64,000 nt of DNA from Phlebotomus papatasi (lineage: Eukaryota; Arthropoda; Insecta; Diptera; Psychodidae), in the NCBI RefSeq assembly GCF_024763615.1, contig NC_077223.1, positions 56,482,627 to 56,546,626 of the forward strand, read 5' to 3'. The notes beneath the pieces were generated by a model. That model made no database searches, was not told where the DNA came from, and worked only from the letters and a program-made list of their open reading frames with translations. Below are positions 60,677 through 64,000 of the stretch, in pieces. Numbering within the stretch: position 1 is the first letter of the stretch; each line of letters starts with the position of its first letter. A program made the translations under genes and the position numbers.

Positions 60677-62816
60677 TATTAGGTGAGATTCTTAACAATC
60701 TCACCTACTATAATCCTAACAAAATTTCATGTCGTCCGATCGACCTCAAACTTGGCCAAAATGTGTTTCATCACTTCCTGATCACGAATATACAGTTCTG
60801 TCTCTTTATATGCACACTCTCTATATGCACAGCTTTTGTGTCGGTTGCATTCAAAATCAATTTGTTTACATTTTGACAAAGTAATAAAGAAAATTATTTT
60901 CTTGGTAACTAATTTTTCTCGTTTTTAATTATCTTAATTTTATTTTTTCTGTCTCATATCATAGTTAAAATAACACGGGGAATTCTAGAACAATAAAAAA
61001 TAATAATGTTTTAAAAGAAAGAAAAAAACCGTTGGGAATTTCAAAAAAAGTTGTGCATATTCAGAGAGAGAACTGTCAAAAAAAGTACCCAAACTGTGCA
61101 TATAGCGAGACAGCACTGTATGGGGGGCTAAGTTACGTTCCCGGCCGGCCGGCCGCTCTTTGGAGCTTAATAGCTCCTAAACTAAAAGATATATCGACTT
61201 GCGGTTTTCGGCAAAGGTTATATATCGTATGAAAATTGCAACTTGGTGCATTGACCCCCCACCCCCCACCCCTCCTTCCGCCATTTTGAAGACCCTCATT
61301 TTTTTGTTTTCTTAATGGCTCCGCCCCTATGGCATCGATCGGGCTCAAATTTAAGTATGTTATAGCTGGGCCTTAGGGCTTTCGATCACTTAAGGTCCCC
61401 CGACCCCCCTGACCCAAGCAATAAGGGTCCAAAAAACAATTATTAAAATGGCCATAACTCCGGTTCTAATTATCAGAATTTAAAAAGTGAGGGCGTTTTG
61501 GAAAGCTCTCGTGAAATTCCACTTCCCCTTCTAACATCACAATTTCATAAAACCACCGCTAGGGGCGCTATTTTTAAAAAGAAGATTTTTAAATTTTCTA
61601 AGTTAAATAACTCAGAAATACCTTTATACATCGGGCTGAAATTTTAGTATGTTGTAGCCGCTGATTATACCTACCAAACAAAAAAAAATACTTAAGTCGA
61701 TCCATAACCCCTGACCCGAGCTATAAGGGGTCAAAGTTCGAATATTGACCGGCCTCTATCTCCGATTCTAATTAACGTATCGACCTAAATTTTAGTTTTT
61801 TGGTTTCGTCTCGATGAGCACTTTCAGATGGAAGTTCAAAAAGTCACCACAGGTGGCGCTGCGATGGCGTCAAAATTAATCGAAATTCAAACTAATTTTT
61901 CTCAAAAACGGCATTGTGCAAGTTAATGAAATTTTAGAGTGTTATGGTCCAGTCTAGGACGTTTCCAAAATGGGGCATATGTGCGCTGTCGTTACATAAG
62001 AACCGGAGATATGAGGGGTCAAAGTTCACGAAATTCAAAAAATCATATCTCCGGTTCTATGTGACCGATCTTAATGAGTGAGGGCTTAAACGAAAGATCT
62101 CACCAAATGCTACAACTTTCTAGAACATTTGAACTTCCTGGAACCAACACCAGGGGCGCTAGAGTCCAAAAACCAATTTCAATATCACATAACCTCAATT
62201 ATCTCGACACGTGCTTAACCGATTTTGATGATTACTTCAACATAATTGTAGGGGACATCTGTCTCTATATTTCGTCCATACATCATTTTTCAATCAGATA
62301 ATGCGATTTGTCCGATTTTGTCGTTTAAGTGTGAAAAAAATGATTTTTCCCATAATAACGCTTTGAAATCACTCAGATGCCAATTTGACTGCCTCTACTC
62401 CACCAAGACACTTAAAATAGGGTTTTAAATGGAAAGTCTCACAAAATACAACAATTCTTTCATATAGTTGAAATTCACCAAATGAACACTTGGGGCGCTC
62501 TGGTCGAAAAAACGAGTTCAGAAACAAACAACCTCGATTATCTCGGCTTCTGATTAATCGATGAGATCAAGTTCTACAGCAAAATTATAGAGAACATTCT
62601 GGTCTACATTTCACCCATATATCACTTTTCTGTCACTCCATCCAAATCTTTGATATTTTGGTTTAAATACAAAATTTGTATAATTTCACGAAATTGATTC
62701 AAGATAACTGAATGGCGTACCGCAACTTCAGCTCTAAATCGAATTTGCATGCATTCCGAGTTAGCTCACATTAAGAATCTCACGTACATAAGCCGGTTAG
62801 GATTATCTGTCCCTTT
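60677..62816 (+). repeat. Most complete LR-family copy in the window
   Basis: End A is TTAGGTGAGATTCTTAACAA, followed by TCTCACCTACTATAATCC. End B is CACATTAAGAATCTCACGTA, followed by ATAAGCCGGTTAGGATTATC. The interior holds the CCGCCATTTTGAA block and repeated ATATCTCCGGTTCTA and AATTATCTCG units. No transposase or RT is visible. Interrupted by 60793-61118. The frame at 62074 only translates the repeated units. Confidence 0.78.
60793..61118. mobile_element. 326-bp pogo-like MITE nested in the LR copy
   Basis: TA|CAGTTCTGTCTCTTTATATG at the left and TGCATATAGCGAGACAGCAC TG|TA at the right. It splits the LR phrase CACGAATATATGG-GGCTAAG. Confidence 0.82.
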
Positions 62817-63559
62817 TTCCCAAAAGTTACTTAACTAAGTACTAATTATTCCAAATTTAATTTTCAAATAGAATTTGTAAGTTGTTAATTGCAGTAGAAG
62901 CCGAAAACTATCACTTCTTATAGGGTGTGCTATTTATAGTGTGAATATTGTGTAATATTTAATATAATTTGTTAAAATTTACATTTTTCTTGCCTAATTG
63001 AAACGCAAAACGAACCCTAACCATACGTTAATGAAAGAGGGAAATTACAAATATCTAAAACCATCACCACTTCTCTTAATTTAAGCTTTGCAAGTGGTTA
63101 TAGTCCAGACTACATAATTCTTCTAGCAGTTCAAATAATATATAATGTCTCTGACGTCATGTCATTACATTGCATTATAAAACATTAATATTTGCGTTGC
63201 ATAATAAACTGAAGCTTTATTAATTTTTTTCTTATATATAAAATCAGTTGTATTTCACATTATTAACTCTGTTGATAATAGAAATCTTACAAATATATCA
63301 TCAATTGACTGTCTATAAGGCTTTGTTGGGAAAACTGTTTTACAAGTGTAAGCAATTCTGGATAGTTTTTGATGTATCTTTAAGATTTATCTTTAAGAAT
63401 ACTTTAGGTATACATCCAATGGCAATTTTTTTAAATCATTTTTCGATACCTTTTATAGCTTTTTTTTCTTATATGCCAAAATGTAAACCTGACATTTTAG
63501 CCCCAGGCTCAAGAGGACTATATACATAACCTTCCCCTTCAGTACGCATACATTTCCAT
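62817..63559. other. Intergenic AT-rich stretch, nothing recognised
   Basis: About 740 bp before the GC-rich right edge. The 93-codon frame at 63248 is hydrophobic and AT-driven, with no recognisable domain. Confidence 0.4.
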
Positions 63560-63940
63560 TTGTGTTACTGAGATACGTCGCGACACATGTGTAAATGTAT
63601 TTGTACAGCTCAATACTCCGTCGCCTCATCGTCACGACGTCCGCCCGACCCCGACTCCACCACCCTGCACGCCCCGACTCCGACTCAATCGCTCGCACCC
63701 CAAAACACACGACCCTCCACCCGTCAGTCGTCAACGAGGCGCGAGAGTAGTTTGGTGTGTTCCTCCGTCCGACCAGCAGCAGCAGTGTTCTGGGGTGCGC
63801 TCTCTAGACTTCTGGACGGGAGGTGTGCAATACACAGAGAGAGAGTGACTCTCTGTGGAAGGATTTTCGCGGTGCGCGGCCAGGACGAACGGCTTTACGT
63901 TCCAAACTCTTTTTCCTACTACACCAACACCCAATGTGAG
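63560..63940 (+). promoter_or_regulatory. Candidate promoter and non-coding first exon of a gene continuing to the right
   Basis: GC content rises sharply against the AT-rich surroundings. An arthropod-type initiator, TCAGTC, sits at 63724-63729, followed by GC-rich sequence with CAG repeats and alternating GA. A good donor, CAAT|GTGAGT, occurs at about 63931. I see no convincing DPE. Open frames on both strands here look like by-products of GC richness. If this is a first exon it is probably 5' UTR. The gene body is outside the window. Confidence 0.4.
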
Positions 63941-64000
63941 TTTGTATGAGCACCTCATGCCCTTGTGTTTGTGATTCCTCTGGGTTCGTTCACTGGGGGC

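Noticed and set aside
63453..63958. Long frames on both strands at the right edge
   Set aside because: GC-rich sequence lacks stops by chance; frames conflict and show no domain. Better explained as promoter and 5' UTR.
1..64000. CRISPR array, bacterial operons, prophage
   Set aside because: No regularly spaced direct repeats, no ribosome-binding sites or dense ORFs; gene structure is clearly spliced eukaryotic.

Overview
Sixty-four kilobases of an AT-rich insect genome. The two genes I can reconstruct, their long introns (up to about 14.6 kb) and the terminal inverted repeat (TIR) elements with TA or TTAA target sites all fit a holometabolous insect. I favour a dipteran, but species cannot be read from the sequence. 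Nothing looks prokaryotic, and there is no operon or CRISPR array.

Gene 1 (5744-33746, + strand, seven coding exons, 386 codons) encodes a short-chain dehydrogenase/reductase (SDR)-like protein with two N-terminal membrane segments. Every exon junction keeps the frame. The fold is SDR, but the glycine-rich cofactor motif, the NNAG motif and both catalytic residues of YxxxK (now Q252 and Q256) are replaced, so it looks like a conserved pseudoenzyme. Gene 2 (40930-55748, + strand, four coding exons, 246 codons) is an ICAD/DFF45-like (Drep) protein: a CIDE-N domain, a linker with three overlapping DxxD caspase-type motifs, and a helical DFF-C-like domain. At the right edge (about 63.6-64.0 kb) composition becomes GC-rich with an initiator-like site and a good splice donor, probably the first exon of a third gene that continues outside the window.

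Almost all the rest is mobile DNA. (i) A dispersed family with TIR ends built around GTGAGATTCTTAAC covers roughly 12 kb. (ii) TTAA-flanked, piggyBac-type non-autonomous elements fall into three sequence families that all carry a short palindrome just inside one terminus. (iii) TA-flanked pogo/Tigger-like elements start GGGTAA, GGGGA or CAGTAGACTC. (iv) TA-flanked elements have CACTGA/TCAGTG ends. (v) A 1.9-kb hAT element has a perfect 8-bp target duplication, with a second truncated copy. (vi) There are fold-back elements, LINE reverse-transcriptase relics and a tRNA-related SINE in two copies. (vii) A 901-bp element has ends matching the plant Stowaway consensus. Nesting is deep and several insertions can be dated relative to each other, because uninterrupted paralogous copies lie elsewhere in the window.

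Layout: 0-5.7 kb repeats upstream of gene 1; 5.7-6.2 kb first two coding exons; 6.2-20.8 kb giant intron full of nested elements; 20.8-33.7 kb remaining exons of gene 1; 33.9-40.9 kb intergenic repeats; 40.9-55.7 kb gene 2, with a 430-bp tandem duplication in intron 1; 55.7-63.5 kb intergenic repeats; 63.6 kb to the end a candidate promoter and first exon.
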